Assembly: GCA_008694505.1 (NCBI GenBank)
Contig: VZDJ01000063.1
Span: forward strand, 1,454,721 to 1,518,720
Length of the DNA stretch: 64,000 nt
Reading direction: 5' to 3'
DNA from: Cyanoderma ruficeps
Lineage: Eukaryota > Chordata > Aves > Passeriformes > Timaliidae
Numbering within the stretch: position 1 is the stretch's first letter; every line of letters begins with the position of its first letter. Positions 1 through 13,500 of the stretch are shown here, piece by piece. The notes below the pieces were generated by a model, which ran no database searches, was not told the DNA's origin, and saw only the letters and a program-made list of their open reading frames with translations. The position numbers and the translations under genes were made by a program.

Positions 1-3000
1 GTCCTAAATGTGCCTCCAGGGCCCTTCATCCTGGGCCAGGGGGCCTCTCTGGGTGTCCCTCCCCTCTGCAAAGTCCCCGCCTGAAGATTTTGGGGTCCTG
101 AGGAGCTCAGGCTCCTCTCAGAGCTCCTTTTATCCCCAGAGCATGAGGGGATGTGTCAGTGCAGCGTGCTTGGGCAGACCTCGGGCTCTGTTTGGGTGTA
201 GTGGAACCATCTGACAACTCAGGGTGAATCATGTGCTCCAAAAGCCTCTTTAGAGTGAGTCCTTTGCACTCAGAGCTCAGCTTTCTGCCAGTTTGGGCCT
301 TTATTTTTTGCCTGTAGCTGGCACAGAAACTCTGCCGGGGTGGGAAAAGGGCCTCAGGTGCCTGCTGAGCATCATGTGAGAGGAGCTGCTGCTTCAGGAT
401 GTTATTAAGCCCTCTCAGAGCACAAAATTAATGAAATAACGCTGCATTTAGGCACAGGTGGGGATGACTTCATCCTGCACTGAAAGATGGATAACTCTGG
501 GATGGGCCACGGCAGTGTCTGGCTTTACAAGAAGTGAAAATGGAAGTGGCAGAGATAATTTAGGGAGTCTGGGTGGAATTGGGCCTTGCTGTTCACACTC
601 GAGCTCTTCCTGTTGGTGGGTAAAGGTGGCAAACTCTGCAGTCAAAAATTCCACGTCCTGGCCACTCTGGACATCAGCACCTGCTTTAAATGAAGAGTTT
701 GTTGAAGGAGAACTCCCATGGGTGCTGTTGGTCAAAAAAAAAACCCCAAAAACAACCAAAAAACCCCGTTTTGCTGTCTTTGAGAGCAGAGGAAATCATT
801 TTTTCTTTGCTTGGGGCCTGGTGCTTTCTGCTCCTCCAAAGGCCTCCTTGAACAACAACAAATAAACCAGCAAACCGGAGGAGAGGCTGGCTGGCAAATT
901 CCAGTTCCCATCTAATTAAGGTAATGTCAGAAAGCTCAGCAATCCTGCAGGGCCTCCAGCATGGCCTGATGCAATTAGGCTGCTGCAGAGCTTTGGTCCA
1001 GGGTCCTGGCAGGGAGGAACAGTGAATTCCTCTCATCCTGGGAGCACCAGGGCTCCTCTTGCTGACCCCGTCAGAGCTGGGCCTTGGGCAGGGGCCACAG
1101 CTCTGCAGAGAGAGAAATTGGTGTAAAGAGCCTCAAAAATATCTCTCTAAGAGGATGAGTCCCGAAATCAAACACTGATGGTGGGTCCAGCTCGTCAGAG
1201 CAGTGCACAAAGGGAGATCAGAGGGAAGAGCCTCAACGCCATCGTTCCAGCAGGGTGATTCTCTAAATCCAGTGATAAGGGTGAATTCAAACTCTGCAAG
1301 TGGATGTAGAGAAGGGATCTGTTTCCTGAAGGGTCACAGGATCGACTGAGAGATGAGATCGAGCAGGGCAGGCCCTCCTTGCTAAAAAAAAATGATTTTG
1401 TCCATTTTTTCAAACGTGCAATATTTTAACCTCAGAGAGGTCAAAACTAACCTCGTACGTCCCAGGCTGTGATTTGCCCGTGGAACTCTGCTGGGATGTC
1501 CTGCAGCCCCTAAAACCTTGCTTTAAAAATCTTCTCCTGCCCTGCAAAGTCTTCCAGGGTAAGACAAAAACATCCCACAAAGCTGTGCCTGGAGCAACCT
1601 GGGCTGCAGCTCCCTCCAGGTGCAGCTGCTGCTCTTCCCCACGGCAGGGACAGGTAAAAGGGGCTTTTTTTGGAGCACAAAGCTGCGTTAATGTGAACAG
1701 GATTAAGCTTAGCTCCGCCATAATCCGAAATAATGTCTGTTCTGTACAGCAAACCCCACGCCAGGCTGCTTTTCCTCTGAAAAATTCCGGGTTTGGGAGA
1801 AGCCTTGGTGAGGAGCTGAGCCCTGAAAATTCTAAGCTTGGGCTGAGCAGAAACCAAAGCACAGGGGAAGCAGAACACTTGACCAAACACGTTTGTTCCC
1901 AGAAGTTTCGGGTTTTTTGGGGTTTTTTTTTGAGTTTTGTTGTCTAAAAGGAGCTGAGACCTGTGCGAGGGTGGGTGTTGTGACACCTGCAGCCCCAAAT
2001 TGGGGTGAAACCTTCGTGTTTGGGGCATTTTTGTGGGTAAACGAAGTCTGAGGAGGGTTTTGGTGTGGTGGGATGGGCTGGGAAGAGCTGCTGTCCCCAG
2101 GGTAGGACACGTCCCAGCAAATCTTTGTCCTCCCTTTGCTGGGAGTTGATACCTGGGGTGTTTTTCAGGGTGGATGGCAGGAAATCCATCCATCCAAGCA
2201 GCAAATCACCTCCCCGGGGTAAATTTTTAGGGCTGTGTTGGAGTAGCTGCCTTGAGGCTTGAAACAAAAGGAATCCTGAGGGGGTGAAACAAAAAAAAAA
2301 ACCCAAAAAACTTCCGCTTTTTTTAGAGGTCTGAATCTGTGGATTTAGAGGCGGGAATCTGAGCACCTCGTGGTTGTGTTGAGGGGCTGAAGGAGCAGCC
2401 CACAATGTCCTTGTTATTCCCCAGCTGGTGGAGAAATTAAGAATTTTGGATTCTCCATCTTCACAAATTGCCCTTGGGGTTTCTGCTGAGCAGCTCGGAG
2501 GGGGGTTTGTCCCTTCCTGCATTTCCACAGCTGCTTGTAGGTCACTAAACTTTTATTTTTGGTAAATTTCCTTGGTAAATTCAGTCACATGCTCCCCTCA
2601 GCTGCCAGCAGTGACAGCTCCCTCCCCGAATTTTGGAGTTTTGCAGCGATCCAAGGCTCTTGCTGAAGTCACTCAGCCTGCCGGGTTTTTGGGAAATGCT
2701 CCTCAGTCCGAGTGTCTGAACGTCTGCAGGAAAATTTTCTGTTTGATGGAAAAAACCCAAAAACCAGGCAAGCAGGACTGTTAATGAAGTGTAAGCCTGC
2801 GGAATTCCAGCAGCCATGGGAATGGAACGACTTTGTCCTGGTGACATCCCAATTCCATTGCCTCAGAAACCTCCTTTTAATGCTCATTGTTTAAAGTGTA
2901 ACTGCTCTGGGATTTAGGAATGGCTTTTAATTTATTTTTTTTTTAAATTTAACTAATAAAAACAGTGTCAACCTCCTCCTGCTTTGAAGAGATAGAGACT

Positions 3001-4543
3001 AAAAGCTTGCCAAAAATTCTTTTTTTTTTTTTTTTGTGAATGCACGAGGAATGTTCTGCGAGGAGGAACAGAAAACAAACTGCTTGAAAGGGGTTTTTCC
3101 TTTGAATGAGACAGAAGTGGGAGAGCCACAGAGACTCTGCAAAACCTGGAGATTTTCTGCAGGCTGGGAGGGGCTGTGGCAATCAGTGCCAGTTCCAAAA
3201 AATGATTTAAAAAAAAAGCAGAAAATAAAGACTTCTGGGGCTGGGCATTGCTGCCACTACAGCAGGAGGATGCAGAGCTGCTCCCCAGGGGATGATCCAG
3301 CAAAGATGGATCAGCTCTGCCATTTCTGCTCCCTTTTGTCCCCGAGCCATCGGGGCCATCAGCCCTGTCCCCTCTCAGCTCCCCGGGCTGTGCTGAGTGA
3401 GCAGAGCAGCCCCAGCTCGGGTCCAGGCGCCTTTGTGAGCCAGCAGCCCCAGCCAGGAGTGATTAAAGTTGGATTTCCCATGTCAGGATAATTAAGAGCC
3501 GGGCTGTGAGCAGATTGTGACTTTGCCGGGCTGTAAAAGCCTCAGCTCTGCCTGACACTGCTGAGATCGTACGGGATGGGGGCTTAAAACCTGCTGCACG
3601 GGCACAACGATGGGAAGCTTAGTGAAAAGGGAGGTAATCCCATAAATGGATCACTTTGTTTACCCTCCATGGCCCACTGCAGCCCTGCCCAGAGGGATTG
3701 CAGCCTTCCCAACGGCACTGAAAGGGTTACAGGGACGGGGATGGAAAGGGAAAGGTCACTGGGACCTGCTCTTTGCCTTGGGGTCATTTGTCCTCAGACT
3801 GACCAGGAACCTGAGTTTGAGTTTTCTTGGTCTCTCATACTGACCGGGAGCCTGAATTTGAGTTTCCCTGGTCTCTCACCCTGCCCAGGAGCCTGAGTTT
3901 GAGTTTTCTTGGTCTCTCAGAGTGCCCAGGAGCCCGAGTTTGAGTTTCCCTGGTCTCTCCCACACACAGCATCCCTCCTGAGCTGCTGGCCAGGCGCTGT
4001 TCCTGGCTCCCAGGGCCCGAGGCAGCTTCCCTGCATGCAGGAATAGAAACTGGGCCACTGGAAGTGCTGAGGCAGCTCCCAGGACGTGGAGGGGCTGTGC
4101 AACTGCTCCAAGTGGGCCACGCTGGGGGTGCTGCAGAGGGAGGCTCTTGTCTCTTCCAGGAAACCTTCCCTGGTTGTCCTGGCATTGTTTAAAGGGCGAG
4201 AACTCAGGGTTCCCTGCTCCTGCCTTGTGGGGTTTCTGCTTTCCTGCAGTGAGGATGGCGGGGAGGGGACACAGGGTGAGCAAAGGGAGGAGGTGACAGC
4301 CCTGCTTTGGCTCAGACACAGACGAAACGAGAAGCTCTTGGTCTGCAGTGCTCAGCTCGGGAGTCCTGTCCTGCTCCCTCCTCCCGCCCTGCCCCACAGC
4401 AGGCAGGGATGGGATGTCTGCCAGGCTTTGGGGTGACACCTCTGCTCTTTGCTTTCCGGGGAGGAAGATCTGTGAAGATCAGGGAGAGGAGTGAGATCCC
4501 CGCCACTCCCCCTGCAACGCAAATGTTTTGTTTTCTGTTCCAG
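1..4543. other. No exon recognised; probably DIXDC1 intron or upstream sequence
   Basis: I see no exon here that I can support. The open frames are short, overlap on both strands and match no family. The first DIXDC1 exon recognised downstream starts in the middle of the calponin-homology domain, so this stretch is most simply the preceding intron; the exon with the initiator ATG may lie left of the window. It holds A- and T-rich runs (about 738-765, 2291-2310, 3020-3036) and a small minisatellite at 3800-3960. Confidence 0.5.
3800..3960 (+). repeat. Minisatellite of about 37 bp, four imperfect copies
   Basis: A unit built around GAGCCTGAGTTTGAGTTT followed by a TTGGTCTCTC or CTGGTCTCTC block repeats about four times with point differences. 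It lies upstream of the first DIXDC1 exon in the window, presumably in an intron. No function is suggested. Confidence 0.8.
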
Positions 4544-7500
4544 CAACAGCTGCAGGCCTATGTGGCCTGGGTGAATTCCCAGCTGAAGAAGAAGCCAGCA
4601 GTGAGGCCGGTGCAGGACCTGAGGCAGGATCTGCGGGATGGGGTCACTCTTGCCCTGCTCATCGAGATTGTGGGTCAGTGCTGCCCATCTGGCCCTGTTT
4701 TTCCCCCTCAGCCCTGGCTCTGTGTGGAGGGGCTGCCCTGGCTCTGGCATGTGGCGGGCAGATGTTGCTGGGGGTGGCAGAGCTCGTGGGGAGGGGGAGC
4801 AATCATAAATCAGATCATAAATGCCATTCTATCAAAGCCCTGATGGTTGACAGGCGGTTACAGCAGACGGGGGAGCCCGGCAGGGGCCCTGGGAGCTGCC
4901 ACATGGACCAAGGGGGTGGTTTTGGGGACCTGTTTGCTGATGTCACCCGTCCTCCCTGGGCAGGGGGACAGGGAGGGCAGTGAGGTCATTGTCCCTGCTG
5001 CTCTTTCCTCCTCACACTCGTCCCCTGCCCCAGGGGGGGACAGGTCTCCAAACTTCTCCCATTAGGATCTGTCCCACAGGCTTTGGTTCTCCACCAGCTG
5101 AGCCCTTTCCATGGAGCTCAGTGCTTTGGGAAGAGGCAGCTCCAGCCTGGGTCCCCCAGGAGGGGTCACAGATCCTGCCAGAATCCTCCTCCACCCCCCA
5201 AAACCTCGACATCACCCCAATACACCCCAAACCTTGGTGCTGGGTTCCTGTTGAGCAGCACAAGAAGCCCCATGTAGCTCCAGACATGAGATCAGAGCAG
5301 TGCCAGCAATCCCTCTGACACTCCCCAGGGTCGGTTCTGCTCTGATAAAGCTTTTTTTCTCTTCCTTCAGCTGGTGAGAAGCTGAGTGGCATCGAGGCCA
5401 ACCCCAGTAGCCAGCAGGAGATGAGGGAGAATGTGGAGAAAGTTTTACAGTTCGTGGCATCGAAAAAGATCCGCATGCACCAGACCTCAGCTAAAGGTAC
5501 GTGGCCCTGGGGCTGATTTTAGCTGTTGGAATTCTGTTTCTGGCTTTGTTTTCTATCAAACAGCTAATTTATGAGTCAATGAATGGGTCAGTTTGTGGGG
5601 GAGTTGGGGGTTTTGCCCCCTCTGGTTTAGTGAAGGTTTTGGGTTGATAGATGGATAATGCAGAGGGGAAAAAGTGACTTTTTTTCCTGCTCCTGAGCAC
5701 TCAGAAGCCCAGTGGTGTAATGAGGAACACAGGCTTGGAATCTTTCACCAAAAGGACACATAAACCTGCTACAGGGAAAGGAGGCATGGAAAAAACATTT
5801 GTGGTTCACTGGAAGCCACGGGCTGGAAACAGAGAGGAGACACAAGGCACAGTCACATGTCTGTGGCGTGGTTTAGTCAGGGCTTTGAGTAGCTCTGACT
5901 AAATTGTTTTGGGAAATCTTGGTCTGGAAGAGTGGCTGATCTTTGCCATGACATCAGCGTGCTGGAAAATACTCGTGTGACATCACTGGATGGGATTAAT
6001 TAACATTTGCAGGGCGCTGCAAACACTTTATGGGCGCAGGAGAAATGCACAGGAGAAATTCTCCAGTGCCACCACTGGAGAAATGCGTTGCTGTTCTGTC
6101 CTTTTTTTGTTTAAAAACAAAGGGAATTCTCTGCTAATAAAGTCAGTGGTCAGTCCTCAGTAACTGCTCTGCTTCTGAGTGAGCATTCAGTAATTATGCA
6201 TTCAGTAATTATGTGTTCAGTAATTAGCGGCTGGAAATGGCCACGAAGGGAGGCTCAGGGCTGCTCAGAGCTCTGCTCCTGTGCTGTGGAGGTGGCAGGA
6301 ACCACCCGAGCTGAGCTGGGACAGCCCTGCTGGCTTTAATTATCTTCACCTCCTTGGGCAGCCACAGCTCGGAGGCTGTTTTACACCACAACCACACAGA
6401 CTCTGAGATTCAGAGGGCTGAAAACGACTCCTTGATTTTTGGGATGTGTCTCCCTTTTATATTATTTTACACAGACCAATTTGGTGAAACAAAGACAAAA
6501 CCTCTTCACTCACATTGGTCAGAGCAGAGGGACATCAAGAAGAATTCCCTCCTAGGGAAAGGAATGGATAACAAAGGGCACTTTACAAAAACACTTATTT
6601 TGTTTAGAGAAAATTCCCTGGGAAAAGAATTTCACAAAGGAAAACACCTTGGGCACAGAACCAGAGCTACCCAGCTCTGCTGGCACTTCACCCTAAACCA
6701 CCCAAACGTTTGCATTTCGCAGATATCGTGGACGGGAACTTGAAATCCACCATGAGGCTGATCCTGGCCTTGGCTGCTCACTTCAAACCGGGCTCTGGCA
6801 GAGGTGGCAGCCCCGGCTCGGGGGGCAGGAGCTGGGCAGGAGCCCCGGGCAGCCTCCGGCCGCGCTCGGCCGCCGCCGTGGCCCAGGGGGCAGTGGCCGT
6901 GCTGGCCGATGTCCGGCAGGATGTCCAGCACTCCGGCCGGGATGTCTTCAGGCACAGACAGAGGTGAGGGGCTGTCGTTGTGTGTTAGGGATGGTGTGAG
7001 GCTGTTTTACACCACGATGACACAGACTTCACAAGGCTGAAAGTGACTCCTCGATTTTTGGGATGTGTCTCCCCTTTATACTATTTCACACAGACCAATT
7101 GGATTGGTGACACAAAGGCAAAACCTCTTCAATCACATTGGTCAGACCAGAAGAAGTCCCTCCTAGGAAAAGGAACGAATAACAAAGTCACAATTACAGA
7201 AACATTTCTCCTTTTTACAGAAAATTCCCTGGGAAAAGAATTTCAGAAAACCAAAACATCTCAGGCACAAAACCAGGGCTACAATGGCGAATATCATATA
7301 GGGCTCCAAATCTTCTTGGAGGGCGTGTAGCAACGTTTATTAGAAAACAAACCTTTTTTATTCACTGTTCTGATACAATTGGACACAGTTGGTCATTCAA
7401 GCCAGCACCTCTTCCTAAACATCTTTGCAAGTAAACAAGTTGACAAAGCAGCAGGTGCAGACACTAGAAATTATTTGGAATGACTTCTCCCAGCTCCTCC

Positions 7501-10500
7501 AGAGCAATCCCTGGGAAAGTCCATCTGACTTGTTTTCCCCGAGGTTCTGCTGCTGCCTGAGGCCTAAAGTTTCCTCTTTGACCAGGCTGTCAGCATCCAC
7601 AGGGGGCTCTTCCCTGCTTAGGTGAGGCTGGGATGGATTCAAACTCAAATTCAAAAGGAGATGGAAATAAATCTTTGTCCGTTTCATTCCTGTCAGGAGG
7701 AAGCTCCCGTTGTGTAAAAACACCGACAGAGTGCCCTGGCTGAGGGGGCACTGCCCTGGCCCAGGCTGTTCTCAGGTTTTACAGCACAGCAGCAGCTGGG
7801 GTCTCTCTTTATGTCCCTGGAACAGAACAGGGAGTTCCAGCCCGGGCGGAGGGAGCTGTGCTGCCTCTGCTCTGCCCTTGCTGCTGTCTCCTTGGAGATG
7901 TTCTCATGCCAAGTGAAACCCAAGTCAGGTTTTCTCCTGGGAGCTTTATTTCCAGAGCTGAGGGTGTCGTACGAGCCCATTCTGGCTCCTCCATTGCTCA
8001 TCCCACTGCTCCAGGCGGCTGCTGAGTCCTGGGGATGCTGAAAATCCACACACACAGAGGGAATAATTCTGAAAATCCCATTTGCCCCTTGCCAAAGGTG
8101 CTGTGCGGGTGACAATAACAATGACAGCAGTGACATTTAACTGGGAGCCGGGTGCTGGGGCTGTGCAGGGTTTCATTTACACAGCTGAAGGTCATTTGCC
8201 CATTTGATATTGGCTCGAGGGAGCACCCCTGAAACAGCCTGGAAACGAGGCTGGAATGGTAAATTTTGTTGAAAAATGAAATGTTAAAAGTTTCCCTCGC
8301 AGAGGCCTTGGAGTCCTTCAGGAAAGCCAGTCCTTGAGAGGTTTCCTTGCATTCCCAGAGCTTTTGGAGTTCTCCACTCACAGAATTAGGGATGAGTTTA
8401 AAACAACAAGACCCGTTTGCCTGTTTTCCCTTAACACCAAGAGGACGGAGATCCCTGATAGGAAACTCGGCATTTTTTCCCCGCTGTCTCCTTCTTTACC
8501 TCCTTTTCCTCGGCTTTCCCCCTGCTCCTTTTTGGAGGCAGAAGAATTCCAGCTGCACTCAGGTGAGCCCTGCCCTCATTTTGTCATTGTCAGCCCCAGG
8601 AGCAGCAGCGTGGACGAGGAGATTGAGAATCCCTACTGGAGCGTGCGGGCTCTGGTGCAGCAGTACGAGGGGCAGCAGAACGTGCCGCTGGAGTCCCACC
8701 CTTCCAGGTAAGGCATTTTATTGCCAGGACCTCTCCTTGGTCTGGCATTCCCTAAATTTGCCTGTTCTCCTCACCAAAATCTGATGGGAAGAGGCAGTCC
8801 TGGCTGGTCTGGAGGGCGAAACCTCAGGAATCAACGGGAAGCAGTTTTCCTGTTGTTTTCGTGGATAGAGGAGAGAAAATGCAGCCAAAAAAGGGCTTTT
8901 GAAGAAAAATGACTCCAGTGAGGGAGCTGATCCAGCATGGAGAGCTTGGTAGTAAAGGGAAGCCGCTCCCTTTTCCCCCAGAGAAGCAGAAACTCCTCGG
9001 AAGAGCAGGAACTGTGTCACTGAACACATCGGAGCTCCCTCTGGAAATGGGGCTGTGCTCCAGTTAAACTCATCTGGAGCAGATCCGAGGGCATGTGGGG
9101 AGCTGCAGCTCTTTGGTTCAGAGCCCCCCGTTCCCACCGACAGCCCCAACTCTGCTTTTCCTCCTCCTTCCCCTGCCTGGGCTGTTCCCTCCCGTCCATC
9201 CAGTGTGGGAGTGAGGAGCTCATTTGCCAAGGACAGATTGCCACTGACAGCCTCTCAGCAGGCAGGACGTTTCCCCAGCCTTTCCCAGGCCGATTTTTAT
9301 GCTCCACGGCACCGACAATTCTCTGCCTACCTGAAAATTAAGGTTGCTTTGCCCAGCAGAGGAGAAAAACACAAGAGTTCGTGTTTATCCCCCCCCCCCC
9401 NNNNNNCCCCCCCCCCCCCCGGTTTTGCTGCTTGTGGTTGAGAGCGTGTTTATAAATAGATTTTTGGAGGAGTGTGGGGCTCCCGGGGAGGCAGCGCTGG
9501 AGCAGTGCCTCCACATGATGTCAGCAGTGTGCTTTTGAGGCCGGCCTGCCAGGGGGGATGTAAAAATCCTGCTCTTGGCAGCAGCATTTCGTGGATAATG
9601 CCACAGGACCTTGGCACTGGATCTTGAGCTCAGGAGTGCCACATTCTGGTCCCGGCCCTCATCCCTCACTTTCAGGGAGCTGCGATATTTCGTGTGTTCT
9701 TCTACCCTCTCAGGTGGTTGTCACTTCCTCATATTTTTGGTATTTCGGTGGTAAACAAAAATCCCTCTCCACGTTTTCATTTTATTTTTTCCCCGTAACG
9801 TCACGAATCCTCTGCCCGCAATGCCACGGTGATATTATTGCTGGTTGGGCAGGACGCAGCGAGAATCTTTCCAGAAGTGACCAAAACCTGGGAGTCCTCC
9901 AGCTGCTGGGGGTGTCTGTGCTGCCACGATTCTGCCACGATGGAAACAAGCTGCTTTCCCTTTCCTCGCGGGGAGAAATGTGCTGAGAACAGGCCGGGAG
10001 AAACGAGATTTTTTTTTTTATTATTTTTATTAGTGAGAGATGTTGTTGAGTGCAGCCACCCCCTTCCAGCCCAGCCCGCTGCCGTGGTGTCCCAGGGAAC
10101 ATCCCCGCTCCTGCCGCGGCTCCTTCCCCGCTCCGAGCTCCTCCAGCAATTCCTGGGGACGGCGGCGCCAACGAGCGCCGGCTGCCGAAATCATTCCCGG
10201 GAAAAAAGAAAAAAAAATGCCAAAAAAAGAGAAATAAATCAGATGATTCCCAGGCTGCCGAGCCCCTCACCCATCCCTCTCCCTTTCCCCTCCCCTTCCA
10301 GCAGCATTCCCTCCCCCACCCCTGAGCCAGGCATCGCGGAGAAAGGCACAGCCCGTGTGACAGCAGGAGAGGGAGCCGTGCCTGGGGCTGGGCACAGCCT
10401 GGGAAGAGCCCGCATCCCTCTGGAATCAAGGAAAGCTGCCTGGGAAGAGCCTGAATCTCTCTGGAATCAAGGAAAGCTGCCCGGGAAGAGCCTGAATCTC

Positions 10501-13500
10501 TCTGGAATCAAGGAAAGCAGCCTGGGAAGAGCCCACATCCCTCTGGAAGCCGGGAGAGCAGCCTGGGAAGAGCCCACATCCCTCTGGAAGCCGGGAGAGC
10601 AGCCTGGGAAGAGCCCGCAGCTCCTTCCCCCGGCGGCTCCTCGGATGCTCAGCAGCGCAGGGAGGGCGGGATGGGATGAGGAACACCCCGGAGCCTTGTG
10701 ATGAAAACAACCGGCTGTGCAGCTGACCAAAATGCAGCAGCAGGAGACAAATAACCTGCGAGGGAAAGCAGCGGGAGGCAGAGGCGGGCTGCAGAATTCC
10801 CCGGGATCAGACCCATTCCTGGGGGCTGCGGATTCGCCTCTCAGCCGGCAGAGACCCTGAGCCGGTTATTTAACGTGGGCTCGTGTTGTTCCTGCCGGGA
10901 ATCCTCCGGGCGCTCCGGCTGGCAAAGCTTCCCGCAGGAGTTTGACAGGAGCCGGTGACCCCCGCGCCGAGCCCCGGGCATGAGGAGGGGAGGAGGAATG
11001 AGCAGAGGCGGGATCCTGCGGATTCTGTGAGGCCCCAGGTTGAAGTGGGACCATGGGAGGGAAGCAGGTCAAATGGTGAGCGATTGTGTGCATTGTCCTC
11101 GGCGGCAGCGGGGATGGGTGTTTGTTAAAATTCGGGCGATTCAGGCGGTTCCTCGGCTGTGCTGGCGGATCCGGGGCTCGGGGGAGGCGGGATGTGGGTT
11201 AAGGAACCAAGCGGCGGAAGGAATAAAGTGGAGCGCTTTGCATCATAAATCTCTCTTAGAAAGCTTTCATTTCCCAGCCCTGGTTCCTGCACGCCTTAAC
11301 AGGGAATTGTCGGGCACTTTTAAAGGCGTTGCATCAGCGGGTGTTTCATACTCTGGTGGCTTGGACTGACACAGACACAACCGGGCAAGTGTTTCCAGCA
11401 GTAATTGGAGGATGCAGAAAGCAGCCTGACCTGTGCTGCTGCTCCGGCTGCCCCTGGCTCTGCCACTGCTCGGAATGTTTGGGAGGTGGTGATGGATGCT
11501 GGCTGAACCCAGTGGCCTTTGGAAACAGGAAAACTGCCCAGAAAGGGTCTGGGCACGTGGGAATGCCTGAGGAAATGTAAAGGTGTCTGTGCTGCAGGGA
11601 TCCATCCCTACCTGGGATCCCTTTTATTGGCTCTGGGCTGTGGATCTGGTGTTGGGAGAAGCGGATTCGGGATGTTATTTCCAGGCTGATATCCTTGTTT
11701 TTCATCCTGCTCATCCTTTTTGGTTCCCCTGTTTGGCCACCTTCTCTCCCATCTGTGGCTGGTGGTGTTTTTCTGGGACAGCTTTTGCATGGATGAGAAC
11801 CCGCAGTGCCTCGGGGTGAGGGCAGGTTCAGAGAATCAGCTGAGAGCAGGAGGGAGGGAATTCTGAGATCTGTTCCTAGAAGGAAGTGAAATCCCTCCTG
11901 GAGCTGCTGGCCATGTCAGGCCAGCTGGGCTTCCTGCTGGCATCTGTGTGGTGTGAAAGTTTCCTCCTTTCTGGCCCTTGTTACATAATGCAATCCCAGC
12001 AGAACTGCCAAATCAAACCATGAACAGCATAAAAAAAAAAATCCCCCAAAACATTATTTTATGCCACGCTCCCATTCAGCAATGAGCAGGAACAGGCTAC
12101 AAATTTGATATTAAAAATATGTCTAATGAAGGACTGGTGGGATGGATTTGGAATCCCTGGAAGTAAACCCTGGAGCAAAGCCAGGAGGCCAGGAGCCCTT
12201 AAAGCATCACACACACACCTGGAAGGACAGGCACTGTCCCTGTCGGAGATTTCTACTGGACAATGATCATTCTTTCACTTTAACACAGGGGAAGCCTGGA
12301 GCACAAAAAACTGGACTCAGGTCTGTAGTTTGAATGAGGAGAGGCTGGTCCTGGCCGTGGGAGTGGGGCAGGCAGGAGCAGCAAGTCATTTCCATCTCTA
12401 TTGCAGGGCTGTTCCCATTCTGTGGGAGCTGTGGGAGACGGAGCAGCAGTGCTGGGAAGATGCAGGGAGGGAGCTGCTGAAGCCTCTTATTTTTCTAAAC
12501 CTATTATATTATTTCCACACTGTTTTTCTTTTTGTTCCCTGCCCTTTGTTTCTGTCTTGGGGGGAGAATGAAAAATTAACTCCTGCTCACACTTGCAAGG
12601 ATTAATTCCTGCGACTTTCGGGGTACGTTGAATGGGTCAGTGAGCTTCAGCCACCTTTTGATGTTGTCTGGGAGATGCACTTAGGAAGAATCTCTGAGAA
12701 AAAGATGGCTTGAACCTCCCAGTCAGCTGAGATGGCTCCTGTGAAAATATGTGGGCACTTCCAAGAAGTTTTAATCAAAGAACACGAGTGAGTGGACTCC
12801 GACTCTCAGATATATTGGGATTTAAAGTTGAAATGATTAATCTGAAAGCTCTGGAGCAAGAGATGAAACAAGGGTGGCTTTTTGTCCAGCACAAAGCTGG
12901 CAGTAAATTACTCCTGAGTGTGGTCCTGCCCCTGTGTGAGAGTCTGAGCTCAAAAAATTACGTGTCCAGGTTGGGTTGTTGAAGGTTTCTATAGGATGCA
13001 GATAATTCTTAGGTAAAAGTGAATATAGAGATGTGCTTGTTGAAAATTAGTGCTGATCAACATCATCTTCATCTAAAAGAGGTGTTCCTGCCTTGCTCTG
13101 CAGCCTGACTTCACCCAGCCCTGTCCACAGTGCAAAGAGTGAATCCACTGTAGCCCCCTCGGAGGAGAAGGAGAGACTCGTGATCCTCCAAACTGAAGAG
13201 ACAGAGACTAAAACAGGTAAAACATGGGGACTTCCTTGTGTGATGAAAGCTGAAAAGCTGCCCAGGGAGTGGAACTGTTTAATGCTGCCTCCAGGGGCAC
13301 TGAGGGATGCTCTGCAAAGCCCACAGGTGCTTTTCCCCCTCTGTCACACACACTGTCCCCACAGTGCTTGGAGATCTCCCTGAATCCGGTGCAAAGTGGG
13401 ATAAAGTGTGTGTAGGAAAGCTCAGTTTGCCTCAGGAATGAGCCAGAAATCCTTGGGGCCAGCTGGGCTGTCACAGCTCGGCCCTGGTGGGTGCTGCAGG

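Noticed and set aside
6372..7282. A provirus with two LTRs
   Set aside because: The sequence between the copies is a genuine DIXDC1 exon with its splice sites; no viral internal region is present.
8334..8711. Alternative DIXDC1 start reading through into exon 8600-8707
   Set aside because: The frame is open upstream of the acceptor, but no in-frame ATG was found there; intron read-through is a simpler explanation.
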